Positions 11,772-23,200 of a stretch of 64,000 nucleotides of DNA are shown in pieces (position 1 is the stretch's first letter; every line of letters begins with the position of its first letter). Position numbers and translations under genes: made by a program. Where the stretch lies: contig CANTUZ010000001.1 in the NCBI GenBank assembly GCA_947846985.1, forward strand, positions 37,038,727 to 37,102,726. Direction: 5' to 3'. Source of the DNA: Fratercula arctica. Lineage: Eukaryota; Chordata; Aves; Charadriiformes; Alcidae. The notes beneath the pieces were generated by a model. The model was given only the letters and a program-made list of their open reading frames with translations. It did no database searches and had not been told where the DNA came from.

Positions 11772-14527
11772 TCACCTCAGGCCTCAGAATTTATCAATTT
11801 ATAAAATTAAATCATTAAAAGAAACCATTTTGACTAGCAGAGCAGTAATGCAGCTGCATGAATACAGCGAGGTTAGCTAAAGGCCAAAGGACAGAGCCTG
11901 AGGCTGGCCCCGCAGTTAACATGCCAATGCAATAGCTCTCTGTATTGCCATAAACCGATTGCTCTCAGCAAAGGCATTTTCCTGAAATCTGGTAAATATT
12001 CACAAAACAGATATGTGTGAATTGCCCAGGAAATCTATTCGAATCTCATATTCATGCAGGCATTTTGAAAGGTGTAATCAAAAGGAAATTGTCCTACTGC
12101 AGGGGGTAGTGAGTATTAAAATAAAGGGGTAATAATAAAGAGTCTCAGAATTATAAAGAAACTGACGGCTCTCTCTGATGCAGAAAGGATAGGAAGTTTA
12201 GAGACATGTAAGCACATTAAGGTCAGCCTTTTACTCTACCTGAAACCAATTTGGCCAAGTTTACTTCACAGTAGAATGCCTTGTGTTAAGGATATTCTCA
12301 TCTTACTCATGATAGTTTCCCTGAGGCTATAATAAACATAACTTTTTGTTTGTTTGCTTGACGCCTTCTCAGTAGTGAAGACAACCCCTCAGAAGACAGG
12401 ATGATGAGGAAATGTGTATGAAAACAGCAATTTGACAGCCTCATATTTTGTAAGGTGTTTTAATTAACTTCATAGAATGGGATTCCTCTCACACACCTTC
12501 AGACATCTAAAAAGTAATTATCTATTTCTGTGCTAGTCATCTCGTTTCCCTTTCTCAGAAGAGAAATAAGTGCCTGCATTCCCTTCTAAAGCAAGTATCT
12601 AAAATCACCCTCGGCGATGTCAGTATCCCTCCACTGACTATATATAAAGGCCCTCTGATTACCAGCTTAGATTTATATGACTTAATGATGCCTAAAATTA
12701 AATGAAATGAATGACAGCCATTTTTCCTTTGCAACAGTTTATTTTCCACAAAACCAAAGCAACCCTGAAATATCAGTATAGTTACACCCTATTTGACTGT
12801 TTTTTCTTCTGTTAAATAGTACTACTTCGTAATTATACATACTGTACAATAGACTAGCGTATTACCAGTCTGCAGAGAATGATGCTATGAACTCTCCGAA
12901 TTCTTTGGGTTTTTTTGTAAATACACAGATGTTCGTGACAAGATTATTTCCAAATACTCACAAAAGTAGAAAAGTATGCTTTCTTAGTTCTGATGCACGT
13001 TATTCTGGATATTTGCGTGCTATTCACTGCACCGCAACATCCAGAGAATGATGTTAGAACTATGTGTCATTATGATGACATAACAGACACAAGAACTTGT
13101 CTCTGCCAAATCAAGGTTGTATTGATGCCAATGGAGTTATTGCCATTGACTTCCACAAGACTAGAATTTAGAATAATGTTTTACCAGACTGTGTCAGATT
13201 TAAGCAGGATGTTCTGAATTAAACTTGGCACCAATCAACACCTCAGATGGAAAATCAAGGCTTACCTTAGCTGCATAAGCCATAGCAGGAAGAACTTTTC
13301 TGTCACAGTGATACTAATAAATATTCATGCTGATGTTCCTTTTGAATTCAGTGAAATTAGTGGGGTTCAGCATACAAGATATTGCATGACTGAGCTTTAG
13401 CATGTCCTGCGTATGCTCCAGATGATAGAAATAAATCCTCTGGTGAGGATTTATTACAGACTCATATGTTGCTGGGGAGCACTCTCTTTCCAACAAGGTT
13501 TTACAAGCCAGATAGAATTGGCCAGGCCTTTCATTTGATTCAGAACAGAGCTGTCTTTTGAAGAGAGCTGATCAGACACAGTACAAATAAAGAAGATGCC
13601 AAATCTAGGTGCCATCGATGTCACCATCAGCTCTACTCCCACCAATTCAATGGGACCAGGATTTGACCGAAAGTCAAAAGGTAAGCAATCATGGGAAAGC
13701 AAGAAAAACAGTAGATTTTATCCAAAACAGTCTTCCCATACAGAGTCAGAACTTTGATGAAAGAAAAGACAAAATTAAAGATAGTATGTAGCTGAAATCC
13801 ATTAACAAAAGGTTTTCAGTTTCATAGTTGATTGCCTACAGCTTAATGCTTACTGTGGCTTTAGGTATCTAATGATAGTCTCCTCAGTTTGGATGTAAGA
13901 GCATTAAATAGTCAAAAGGAAATCTTGGAAATTTATATATGTAATATAAGAGAGATTAAACTGTATGCTGACTTTTCACATGCAGATATAACTATTGAGG
14001 ATTTCATTAATAATGATCGTGTATGATTTTAAGTTCAGAACAAACTATTTTGCGTAGGTAGGTATGTGTAACCTACTTCAAAAAGTTATTAAACTGAGTT
14101 ATTTTCAAGATAATGAAATCATATGAAAATAGATGTTTTTAAACTCCTACTTAATAGAAAAAGAATGTACATAATGATCAGTACCTAGAGGCACAGCTAT
14201 TAAAATGTATCAGAAGTTATGAAATGAAGACAAAGCTAACAGATGCATGAAGAAGATTCTAAAACTGAATCATAAAAACATGAAGAGCAAAGGAGAGATT
14301 ATGAATTATCAACCAATAATGCCTGCCAACTTGACAATAAAAATGTTTAGTAAATCCAGTAAAGCTTTAAGAGACGGAAGCTAGAATAAAAATATATATT
14401 TTATTTCATCGGGTCAGTTTTATCAGATGTATATTGGCTGCAAGTATTCTGGAAAAGATGGTGTCACATAATCCTTCATTCCATAAACCTACAGAACGGC
14501 ATGGTTGCCCTTGGCTAGGATTCAGGA

Positions 14528-14528
<1 letters not shown>

Positions 14529-14565
<37 letters not shown>
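14529..14565. repeat. poly-A tract (37 nt)
   Basis: A pure run of 37 A, followed by a purine-only stretch (GAAAGGAAAAAAGAAAAGGA). It is the longest homopolymer in the window and lies about 85 bp upstream of the near-full-length CR1. CR1 does not use poly-A tails, so it is probably not part of that insertion. It is expected to vary between individuals. Confidence 0.97.
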
Positions 14566-14567
<2 letters not shown>

Positions 14568-14708
14568 AAGGAAAAAAGAAAAGGATATTTGTTACAGATC
14601 TTAACCTAGCACTGGAATGAAGATTCAGTTCCCTTATTTTGTTTTCTGGTGTGTTCTGCAGAGACATATCTGCAGAGGGGATAGCCAGTAACTAACCTGT
14701 TATCTGGA

Positions 14709-15107
14709 GTGCAGCTTCTATTGTTGTGGATGCAAAAAGAGAAGGCCAAACCGTGGGAACCTGACACTAGCAGTGGCAGCAGTAGCCACATGTGGAGAGG
14801 AGGTTTCTGGCCCCCTGCACCCTTGGGCTGTGTGAGTGGAGAGACCATCCAGGTCTCACAAGAGGTGCAGGCAAGTTTTGGGCCGTGCTGGCTGTCCTTG
14901 CAGCCTGTTCAAATTGTGGAGTCACCACATACAACCAGCCTCAACAACACAAACAGGGTGCACAAACAGGGAGCAGCATCAGCCGGGAGTGGTGTCAGCA
15001 GTTTGTGCGACAGTACACTGGAGGGGCACAGGGGAAGGACGGTGTACTCTGACAGGTGTTGGGCTCCTGCTGTTCTGCTCACCTGCAGGCTTAGGCTGCA
15101 GCCCTGA
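14709..15107 (+). pseudogene. probable CR1 5' region / ORF1 N-terminal part
   Basis: A GC-rich segment open in all three forward frames for 86 to 132 codons, unlike its AT-rich surroundings. One frame (14792-15052) contains CSNCGVTTYNQ, a CxxC pair that could belong to the zinc-finger-like N-terminus known from CR1 ORF1. Another (14709-15107) starts with ATG and reads through 132 codons. I cannot decide which frame was translated. It is placed in CR1 because it sits directly before recognised ORF1 sequence and completes the expected length; an unrelated GC-rich insert is the alternative. Confidence 0.45.
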
Positions 15108-15197
15108 CGGTCGCCCCAGCTAGCTGCTAGCTGTGCAAGCCTACCCAGAAGCTTGAAGTCTCCAGGGAATTTAAAGGGCTTATTAGGTAAGGCTTTG

Positions 15198-15335
15198 ATG
15201 TTCCCGCCTGGACGTGTTCCTGTGTAACCTGCTCTAGGTGACCCTGCTCTGGCAGGGGGGTTGGACTAGATGATCTCCAGAGGTCCCTTCCAACCCTATG
15301 GTTCTATGATTCTATGATTCTATGATTCTATGTTG
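15198..15335 (+). mobile_element. short CR1 3' tail nested in older CR1
   Basis: About 138 bp matching the last part of CR1: end of ORF2 (CGCCTGGACGTGTTCCTGTG), the 3' untranslated region (GTGACCCTGCTCTGGCAGGG and GTTGGACTAGATGATCTCCA) and a clean tail of four ATTCTATG octamers ending near 15333. Flanks on both sides read as ORF1-region CR1, so this is a separate, heavily 5'-truncated insertion into the larger element. The intact tail, compared with the degraded tail of the host element, supports a younger age. No clear target-site duplication is visible, which is normal for CR1. Confidence 0.85.
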
Positions 15336-15534
15336 TTGGAAGCATGGTGGTAGAAACCAGGTGAGGGCTGCACTCTGGAGCCGACAAGAATCAGCTACCT
15401 AGCCAGGCTAGCCTGGGATGAGTAGAGGTGACCACCCAGACAGAGCTTCTTACCATGAAACCCTACTGTCCAGGTGGAGGGCTGAAAAAACTGCACCCTG
15501 ATCTCCAGCGTGGGGGAGGGTGGAAGCTCCACCT

Positions 15535-16200
15535 GCTCAAGGTGTGATCTGGTGGAGTCACTCGGGCACAGGATGGAGGAGCTGCAGGAGGAAGCTAGCA
15601 GACTATGCTGTATTAGGGAGGGTGAACAAGAAACAGAGTATAATTTAAGACTTTGCAAGAACAAATATTAGAAGCAGTGACCTCCAAGGACTACCAGATA
15701 AAAAGCTTCAACAACAAACAGACAGCACCTTAGAGAAGGAGGCACCATGAACTCTAGTGACCTGTGGGAACAAGGTACCACTTCACTCCCCTTCCTTATA
15801 TGTACTAATCAGCATCAGATGTGAAGCCTTGGCAGCAGAAAAAAACAGCAAAATTCACTGGCAGAAACCACACCAACAGCACATACTAAAAGCTGCAAAA
15901 GGAAGCAGTGAGTGCTAGTGGGTGACTCTCTGCTGAGAGGGACTGAGTCACCCATCTTCTGTCCTGACATACTTTCAAGGAAAATTTGCTGCTTGCCAGG
16001 AGCCAAGATCTGGGATATCACAGAAAGACTGCAACAATTGATCAAAACTACAGGTTACTAACACCTACTTCTTTTCCATGTGGGCATCAATGACATGGTA
16101 AAGCTAAACCTGGGCAAGATCAAATAGGACTTCAGAATCCTGGTGCCACAAGAGAAAGGGACAGATAGCCAAGTGATTTCCTCTGTCTTGCCAGTCAGAG
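15535..16200 (+). pseudogene. CR1 ORF1 remnant: coiled coil and esterase motifs
   Basis: From about 15546 one frame reads DLVESLGHRMEELQEEASRL, a heptad-rich stretch like the coiled coil of CR1 ORF1. Further on, VLVGDSLLRGTE (from 15912) contains the GDS nucleophile block of SGNH esterases at 15921-15929. In the same frame, HVGINDM (GxND block) lies at 16077-16097. The domain is known from CR1/L2-type ORF1 proteins, where it is thought to act on lipids or membranes; its role in retrotransposition is not settled. The catalytic blocks survive although stops and frameshifts destroy the whole frame. The copies at 6.0-6.7 and 54.8-55.8 kb carry the same domain. Confidence 0.8.
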
Positions 16201-16497
16201 ATAAGAGTGCAGACAGACATCAACATATCATGCAGAGCAATACCTGACTTCATGGGTGGTAACATCACCAGGGCTTTGGTTTCTACAAGAATAGGATGTT
16301 CTTTGATGGATACAGCCTACTGGGGAGAGATGAGATCAACCTATCCAGCAGAGACAGGAGAATCTTTGCCAGCAGATTGGTTGATTTAGTGAATCATGCT
16401 TTAATCCACTGGATTTTCAAGATGGTATGCAAGGCTGTGACACCTGCATATTCATAACAAACATAGTGAATGAGCATGCCTACCAGACTAGTGAGGG

Positions 16498-19105
16498 ATG
16501 CCCCCCTGCCAAAAGGGAAGAAACCTAAGTCCAACCACCTCAAGTGCATGTATACTAACACATGTAGTCTGGGGCAACAAACAGGAGAAACTCGAGCTTC
16601 ATATCCAGCCTGAGAGCTATGATGTAATAGAAATAACAAAAACTTGGTGGGAAAGTTCATGTGTCTGGAAGACTACAATGGATGATTACAAATTCTTTCA
16701 GAAAGATAGGAAGGGAAGAAGAGGAGGTGGAGTTGCACTTTGTGTAAAAGAGAAATTTGAGTGTATAGAGGTGAGATATGGAGACCACGAACATTCTTAT
16801 CAAATGCCTTTGGATCAAGATTAGAGGGATGGTCACCAAGGAGGATCTGATGTTAAATATCTGCTACCAATCTCTCAATCAGTGTAATGAGGTTGACAAA
16901 ATCTTAGTTTGGCTGCTCTAGGAAGTTTCAGGCCAACAGAACATGATCATCATGTATGACTTCAATTACCCAGACATTTGTTGGGAAAGCAACACAGCAA
17001 GGCATGAGTTGTCTATCAGGTTCCTGGAATAATTCCTGCTACAGATGTCGGACATGACAACTAGAAACAGTGCATTGCTAGATTTACTGCTTATAAATCA
17101 AGCAGACTTACTTAACAACATAACTACCAATAGCAGCATTGGATACAACATTGTAGAGTTTAAGATCCTGCTGAGCACACTGAAGACCAGTAGTAGGACA
17201 AAGACCCTGGGTTTTAGAAGAGTCAACTTCAGTGCGCTCAGAGCCCAGCTGCGAGGGAAGTATCCATGGAGGACAAAGGAGCTTGTGCCTACTGGGACTT
17301 ATTCAAGAACATCCTCCTGGAAGCAAAAGAACAGAAAGGGAAAGGAAGAAGGCAGCACAAAAGACCACCCTGGCTTAATAGTGAACTTTTGATTGTGCTT
17401 AAAAGCAATAAATAAGCATACTGGCTATGCAAAAGGAGACAAATAGCCATCAAATACTACAAGAACCTTGCTAGGGCATGCAGAAATGCAGTCAGGAAGC
17501 TAGAACTGAAACTGGTCAGAGATGTCAAGAATAACAAGAAAGGGTTCTTCAGACACATGAGTAGTAAGAAGCAGCACAAGGAAGACTTAGGCCCATTACT
17601 AAGCAGGGTGGGTAAACTAGTTACTGATAAAGGTGACAAGGTAGAAGTTCTCAATACCTTCTTTGCCCCTGTATTTACTGGTGTAGCTGGACCTCAGATC
17701 AAGTAGCTACAACAATGCATGTGTTGACCCACCAGTAGTGGAGGAAGGGCTGGTCTGTGGCCTCTTGCAAAGGCTTAGTCCACATAAATCTGTGGATCTG
17801 GATGGAATCCACTCCAGGGTGTTAAGAAAAGTGGCTGACATTGTCACAAGGCCACTGTCCATAATATTTGAAAAGTGGTGGAAATCAGGGGATATCCCTG
17901 ATGACTGGAAGAGAGCAATTGTCATACCCATCTACAAGAAAGGCCCAAGAGAGGGCCCAGGAAACTACAGGCCTGTTATTCTTACTTCAGTCCCTGGCAA
18001 AGTAATGGAACGAGTCCTCCTAGGAACTACTGTAAGCCAAAAGGAGCAGGTGATTGGGAATAGTCAGCACAGTTTTACCAAAGGCAAATCATACCTGACT
18101 AACCTGATCACCTTCTACAACAAACTAATACTTTCTGCCGACATGGGGAGGGCAGTGGATGTTGTTTACCTGGGCTTCAGCAAAGTGTTCAATACTGTTT
18201 TGCACAGTCTTCTGCTGGACAAATTGACAAGATAAAGGTTGGATGGGTAGTCTGTGAGATTGGTAGGAAATTGGCTAACAGGTTGCACCCAGAGGGTGGT
18301 GATCAGTGTTTTTTACTAAGGCTGGCAGGCTATCACAAGTGGGGTCCCCCAGGCATCAATACCGGGCCCCATGCCATTCAACATCTTCATAAATAACCTG
18401 AATGATGGGAGTGAAAGCACCCTCACCAAGGTTGCTGACACCAAACTGAGCGGTGAGATAAACATATCAGAAGGAAGAGCTATCTTATAGAGAGACCTGG
18501 ACAGGCTAGAAGAGTGGACAAGTGCAAAATACTGCACCTGGGATAGAATAATCAAAGAGCCCAGTACAGGCTAGTATCTGTGTGTCTGAGGAGCAGCCTT
18601 GCTGAAAGGGACCTGGAGGTCCTGGTGGACAACAAGCTGAACATGAGTCAGCAGTGTACTGCTGGAGCAACAAAGGCAAATTAGACTCTGGATTGCATCC
18701 TCAGGGGCATTACTAGCAGAGATAGAGACATAGTCATCCCACCCTACTTAGTGCTTGTCAGTCCACGCTTGGAGTACTGTGTCTAGTTCTGGTCCCTACA
18801 ATTCAAGAAAGATGTGGAGACTAGAAAGGGTTCTAAGGAGAGCCACATAAATTATCAAAGTGCTGGAGAATCTGCCCTATGAAGAAAGACTGAAGGAGCT
18901 AGGTCTTTTCTCCCCAGAGAAGAGAAGATTTGGGGGGGACCTTATCGCCATATTCCGGTACTTAAAGGATGCCTACAAAGAGGACAGAGGCTCTCTCTTC
19001 CCAAGGAGCCACATGAAGAAGACGTGCCACATTGAGGGGCAAAGAGTACAAGTTGCACCAGAAGAGGTTTCATCTCAACATAAGAAAATTTCATTTTTAC
19101 AATGA
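16498..19105 (+). pseudogene. CR1 ORF2 remnant: endonuclease and reverse transcriptase
   Basis: Open pieces at 16498-16824, 17045-17392, 17738-18235 and 18860-19105 together follow CR1 ORF2. Endonuclease: GNKQEKLE, TKTWWESS, GRRGGGVALCVKE, then [13 protein letters not shown] near 16955, where the usual GDF block has lost its glycine; the SDH block reads GYN in IGYNIVEF, so a catalytic histidine is gone. RT: PHKSVDLDGIHSRVLR, IPIYKKGPREGPGNYRPV, GKSYLTNLITFYN, and VVYLGFSKVFNTV in place of the usual LDFSKAFDTV, losing the first metal-binding aspartate. Near 18430 the FADDT box reads VADT. C-terminal domain: [17 protein letters not shown]. Clearly non-functional and old. Confidence 0.88.
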
Positions 19106-19689
19106 AAACAATCATTCACCGGAACAACACCCCCAGGGATGTGCTAGAGTCCCCATCACATGAGGTTTTTGTGGTGCAATTGGACAGGGTGCTAGATAAT
19201 GTCATCTAGGTGCCCTTTTCCATGAAATATTGGACCAGACGATCTTTTGAGGTCCCTCCCAACCTAAACTGTTCCACGATTCTGTTCTACAATTCTAAAC
19301 TTTCCATTCAGGATATTGCATTACCACATTTCATCCATATAAACTGGGTAGAGGTCAATCTGATGTTGGAAAATTAGCAGCAATTTTTTACTTTCTCTTT
19401 GCACAAGCATCCATGTGCTTGTGCAACAGAGAACTATGCCTGTGGGTGCACAGGATTTGCTTTCTGTAAGTTCTCTACTACAGACTGCATTTGCTTTTTC
19501 ATTAACAGTGTTCTTCCACTTTATATGTTGATTTAAACCAGACTCTTAGGTTTTTCTGTCATCAAAATACAAAAAACTGTATGGCCTCTCTGGTAAATTC
19601 TGTACTTACCATGGTAACTATGCCTGGAGTACCTATTTCCATCCTACTAGGTTTAAAATCTTGCTAAAGTGGGCCGGAACATTTGCAGT

Positions 19690-20281
19690 TGTTGTGGATT
19701 AACCCTAACAGGGAACTCAGCCCAACACAGCTGCTCACTCACTCACTTCCCCATCCCCACCCTGGTGGGATGGGTGAGAGAATTGAAAGGGTAAAAGTAA
19801 GAAAACTTGTGGGTTGAGATAATGACAGTTTAATAGGTAAAGAAAAAGCTATGTGTGCAAGCAAAGCAAAATAAGGTGTCCATTCACTGCTTACCATAGG
19901 TACGCAGGTGTTCAGCCACCTCCAGGAAAGCAGGTATTCATCATGCATAACGCTTACTTGGGAAGAAAAATGTCATCATTCCTTCCTTCTTACCCCATTT
20001 TCTTTTTGTTGAGCAAAACATCATATGGTTTGTGATATCCATTTGGTCAGCTGGGGTCAGCTGTCCCACCTGTGTCCACTCCCAACTTCTTGTGCACCCC
20101 CAGCCTACTCATTGGCATGGAAGAGTGAGAAACCAAAAGAGCCTTGATGCTGGGTAAGCACTGCTCAAAAATAGCTAAAATATCAGTGTGTTATCAACAC
20201 TATTATCATCACAAATCCAAACTTAGCACCACACAAGCTACTATGAAGAAAATTAACTCTATCCCAGACAAAACCAGTACA
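19690..20281 (-). mobile_element. solo LTR of an avian endogenous retrovirus (LTR type A)
   Basis: A 592-bp element beginning TGTTGTGGATTAACCC and ending AAACCAGTACA, with TG...CA ends. It is flanked by a perfect 5-bp target duplication, GCAGT (19685-19689 and 20282-20286). No internal retroviral sequence is adjacent, so it is a solo LTR left by recombination between two LTRs. I recognise the ends and middle as a family common in neoavian genomes. The minus orientation is preferred: an ATTAAA-type polyadenylation signal lies at 19829-19834 on that strand, and the minus-strand start (GTCTGGGATAGAGTTAATTT) is the usual U3 start. The TATA region near 19990-20030 looks decayed. A 5-bp duplication fits ERVL-like elements, but class is an inference. 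Confidence 0.88.
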
Positions 20282-20286
20282 GCAGT

Positions 20287-23200
20287 GAATGACTGTAATG
20301 CTTGTGACATAAAAAGCCATGAGTTCCTAATAGCAGCTAAGTTTTGCTTGGCTGGCTAAAAATAAACCAGAGCAGTCTTAAAGGTGTTCTTACAAAGCAG
20401 ACAGAACCAAGTAAGAGCATAGAATTAATAGTTTGTTCTACTGAGCAGGTGCTAAATAAATACTAGTTCCACTGAACAGAAAAACATGGACTGCTGTGCT
20501 TTTTGTTCACAAAACAAGTTTAACTCATCAAACTGGACAAACCAAAGTTAATAAGCAAATATGTAATAAGCAACATGTAAATAAATCCTGTATTGAAACT
20601 TGAGGAAAAAAAATAGGATGCAGGAAGTCAAGGAATTTGTTGCTTTTCTTTGCTTGAAGAACAAATCCGCAGCCACCTGTCTGGGTGTGAGATAAATCTC
20701 ATTTGACTTGTTTGGACTTGCATGACAAAGCTTGCCAGGGTGGCTGTAGGATGTCTGCCTATAGCTGTATTTTTTCCTAATATTTGATTTATCGGCCTTT
20801 CAAGTGAGTTTGACTTTGAAGATGCTATCATGGAAAACATAAAGTGCACATTATTCAGAAACAGAAAGATTATATGGTATGCCTCCATGTTTTTACCGAC
20901 GTTAAAGAGCTAAAATTTACTCAAAAGGTAATGAACTGTATTCATACCTGGTGCAATTCCTTTGCTTCTTTTCTTTCACTGGCTTTGTACATTGGACAGT
21001 TTTGGCCTACAAGTTTCAGATATATTTCAAAAATTATAGTTTTCTGAAGACACTTCATATTTTAGAAAGTAACTGGCACTTCAACAGCAGTCTCGGCAAA
21101 GGAAAAAAACAAACCTGAAAGGGCAGACATTCGTTCTCATTTCAAGACATAACCACCCGAGGTCAAGACTAAGGAACATTGGCAAGAAGTCTGCAGATGT
21201 ACTGCTTGTTCTGTACCTATTCTGCAGATAAGAGAAATTACCATTTCCAGAATTGCGTAGATTGTGTAACCAATAAATTATTTTTTTCCTGTAAGGTTCA
21301 AACTTTAATATGTATGAAATACAGTCTAGGTTGTTGTGGTAAAAGTATTTTATCAGCATGCCATATTATTAACTGAGAGTGAAGCCATAAAACAATTACA
21401 GTCTTCTGGGTAATGTTAGCTAACATAACCATACTTGCATCATCATGTCCTCTCCACATGTCCATTGAAAATAATTATGAAAAATATTTTAGGAGGTTAG
21501 TTGTAAGTAGCAATTGTTACTTACTCTCCTCTGTAAAACTCTACATTCATGTATCTCAAGGCAAAGTACATAAGGTTTAAGGGAGCCATAATATTTAAAA
21601 GATTTTTCTAGAACATAATTTCACAACTATTGTCGAAAGGAAAAAACACTGACTACAACCTGAAAAGTGGGAATGCCCATATCCCAGTGGCATGGAGCTC
21701 CTTTTTAAAGCTTTGATGGAAAACATAAAACCTTAAATTAATCATTTATCTCCAGTTTAAACTGAAATTGTGTAGAGTCAGTAAGAAGATGCATTCCGTA
21801 TTTAAAGAAATGAACAAAGTGTTTTAGGGAGGGTGTTTAAAATAGAAAAATAATGTCAGCTTTTGGAAACTACTGAGATGTTGGAATATCATAGCTAACC
21901 CTAAGGAAAACAGTCTAGAAGACATGAGGCAAAAAGGTTGCACAGTGTGCACTTAAAAACTGTGGAAGCATTCGGTAAGCATTATGATCTGCATGGTTCA
22001 GCTGTATTATGTTCCTATGATACCTTGTTATGATATATATATCTACATATCATGCAGAGTGGGACCAGCTGTAGCTCTTAAGATCTGAGGACCCCTTCGA
22101 GAGACAGAAGAAGGAAGCACAGGCCTTGAGCAAAGCGCCTAGAGGGATTATACCTTTGAAAGCAATTTCCTCAACATTCAGCAGAATTATTGCTGTAGAG
22201 TTTCAGGTCAACATATTACCATAAGATGCCAGATCAGGGAAAATCTCTTATACACAAGTCTGTCTACCACCTTTCTGCACTTCTGCTACTGCAGAATGGC
22301 TAATGTAAAGCAAAGACAAAAAATGAATTGCTATGAAATGAAAACAAATCTATGGGTAATATTCAAGAATGAACCATCACATACTGGACATAAAATACTG
22401 TCTTCACTCACACTTGCAATAAGTTTTGACTTTCAAGCTTCATTGCAATTAATTTGGGGCTTACATTAACAACTACTGTCATTTGTAATGTTAACATAAC
22501 TAAGAAAATCCTGTTTGTCATTATCCGTGCCCTTGGCAAACATTTAAACAAACACACAAATTTATTTTCATGACAGTCGCAACAAAACTAACAGAAAAGT
22601 TGCTATTCCTCTTGCCATCCCCTCCAAAAGCCAAGCAAATAAACAACCCATATTTTAGCTGTTTATTTTTTTACCTCAATTTCTCATACCCTTTGACTTA
22701 ATCATCCCACTGTTATTTACTGTTGTATAATGTATACCCCACTCCACATACACTACAATACATAACACAAATTTCTAACATTTTTAAAGTGGGCAAAGGG
22801 CCATTATCCTGAAAATGTTTATACAAATGTATACGATGATGATGGTGGGGATGACGGTGACAGAGATATCAGGTCCTATAATTCCAATACTTCCCACATT
22901 TTTCTGATTTAGATTCTAAAAGTTTATTGTGTTGAAGCTATCAGGTTGCACCTGCAGTTATTCTGAGTGCTGCTACAGCCGGATTGTTATACAAACCTGT
23001 GGGGTTTGAGAGAGGTTTTTTTTTTTTTCTTTCTTTTCAAGACTATTAGACGCGAAAGCTTTTCTTTGCAGTGAATGAGTTAAAGGAGGGATGTTTCGTT
23101 ACAAACACTGTAGTATTACCTGAAATAAATGTACAGACAAGGTGGCATGCTTAGAAGTATACCAATATGACTAAAAATAGAAAAATACATCTTATGATTG

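Larger units (their letters stand above)
9580..14528. other. long repeat-poor noncoding block
   Basis: About 5 kb with no recognised transposon, only poly-T runs (10486-10502, 10861-10877) and two small tandem duplications (10993-11089, 11748-11771). No coding exon is supported. Absence of datable CR1 or LTR insertions over this length may be chance or may reflect constraint; sequence alone cannot tell. A less AT-rich patch near 11870-12000 is the part I would compare across birds first. Confidence 0.5.
14650..19298 (+). mobile_element. near-full-length CR1 LINE
   Basis: A plus-strand CR1 retaining, in order, a GC-rich 5' portion, ORF1 with coiled coil and esterase, ORF2 endonuclease, RT and C-terminal domain, and a 3' end (CTCCCAACCTAAACTGTTCC, then degraded ATTCT units). 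The span is 4.65 kb; without the 138-bp nested CR1 tail at 15198-15335 it is about 4.5 kb, the usual length of a complete CR1. Most CR1 copies are a few hundred base pairs, so this degree of completeness is uncommon. Multiple stops, frameshifts and lost catalytic residues show an old, inactive copy. The exact 5' boundary is uncertain by about 50 bp or more, and assigning 14650-15197 to the same element is an inference from composition, order and total length. Confidence 0.82.

Noticed and set aside
13090..13670. Phrases such as GGAGTTATTGCCATTGACTT and CCAATTCAATGGGACCAGGA, like an old sauropsid repeat
   Set aside because: Matches are short and scattered, without a continuous alignment; not enough to call an element.
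14709..15123. Possible host gene exon in the GC-rich segment, open in three frames
   Set aside because: It lies directly before recognised CR1 ORF1 sequence and completes the length expected of CR1, so the retrotransposon explanation is preferred, though not proven.
22837..22870. GATGATGATGGTGGGGATGACGGTGAC as a minisatellite or acidic coding repeat
   Set aside because: Too short and imperfect, and no open frame of note passes through it.
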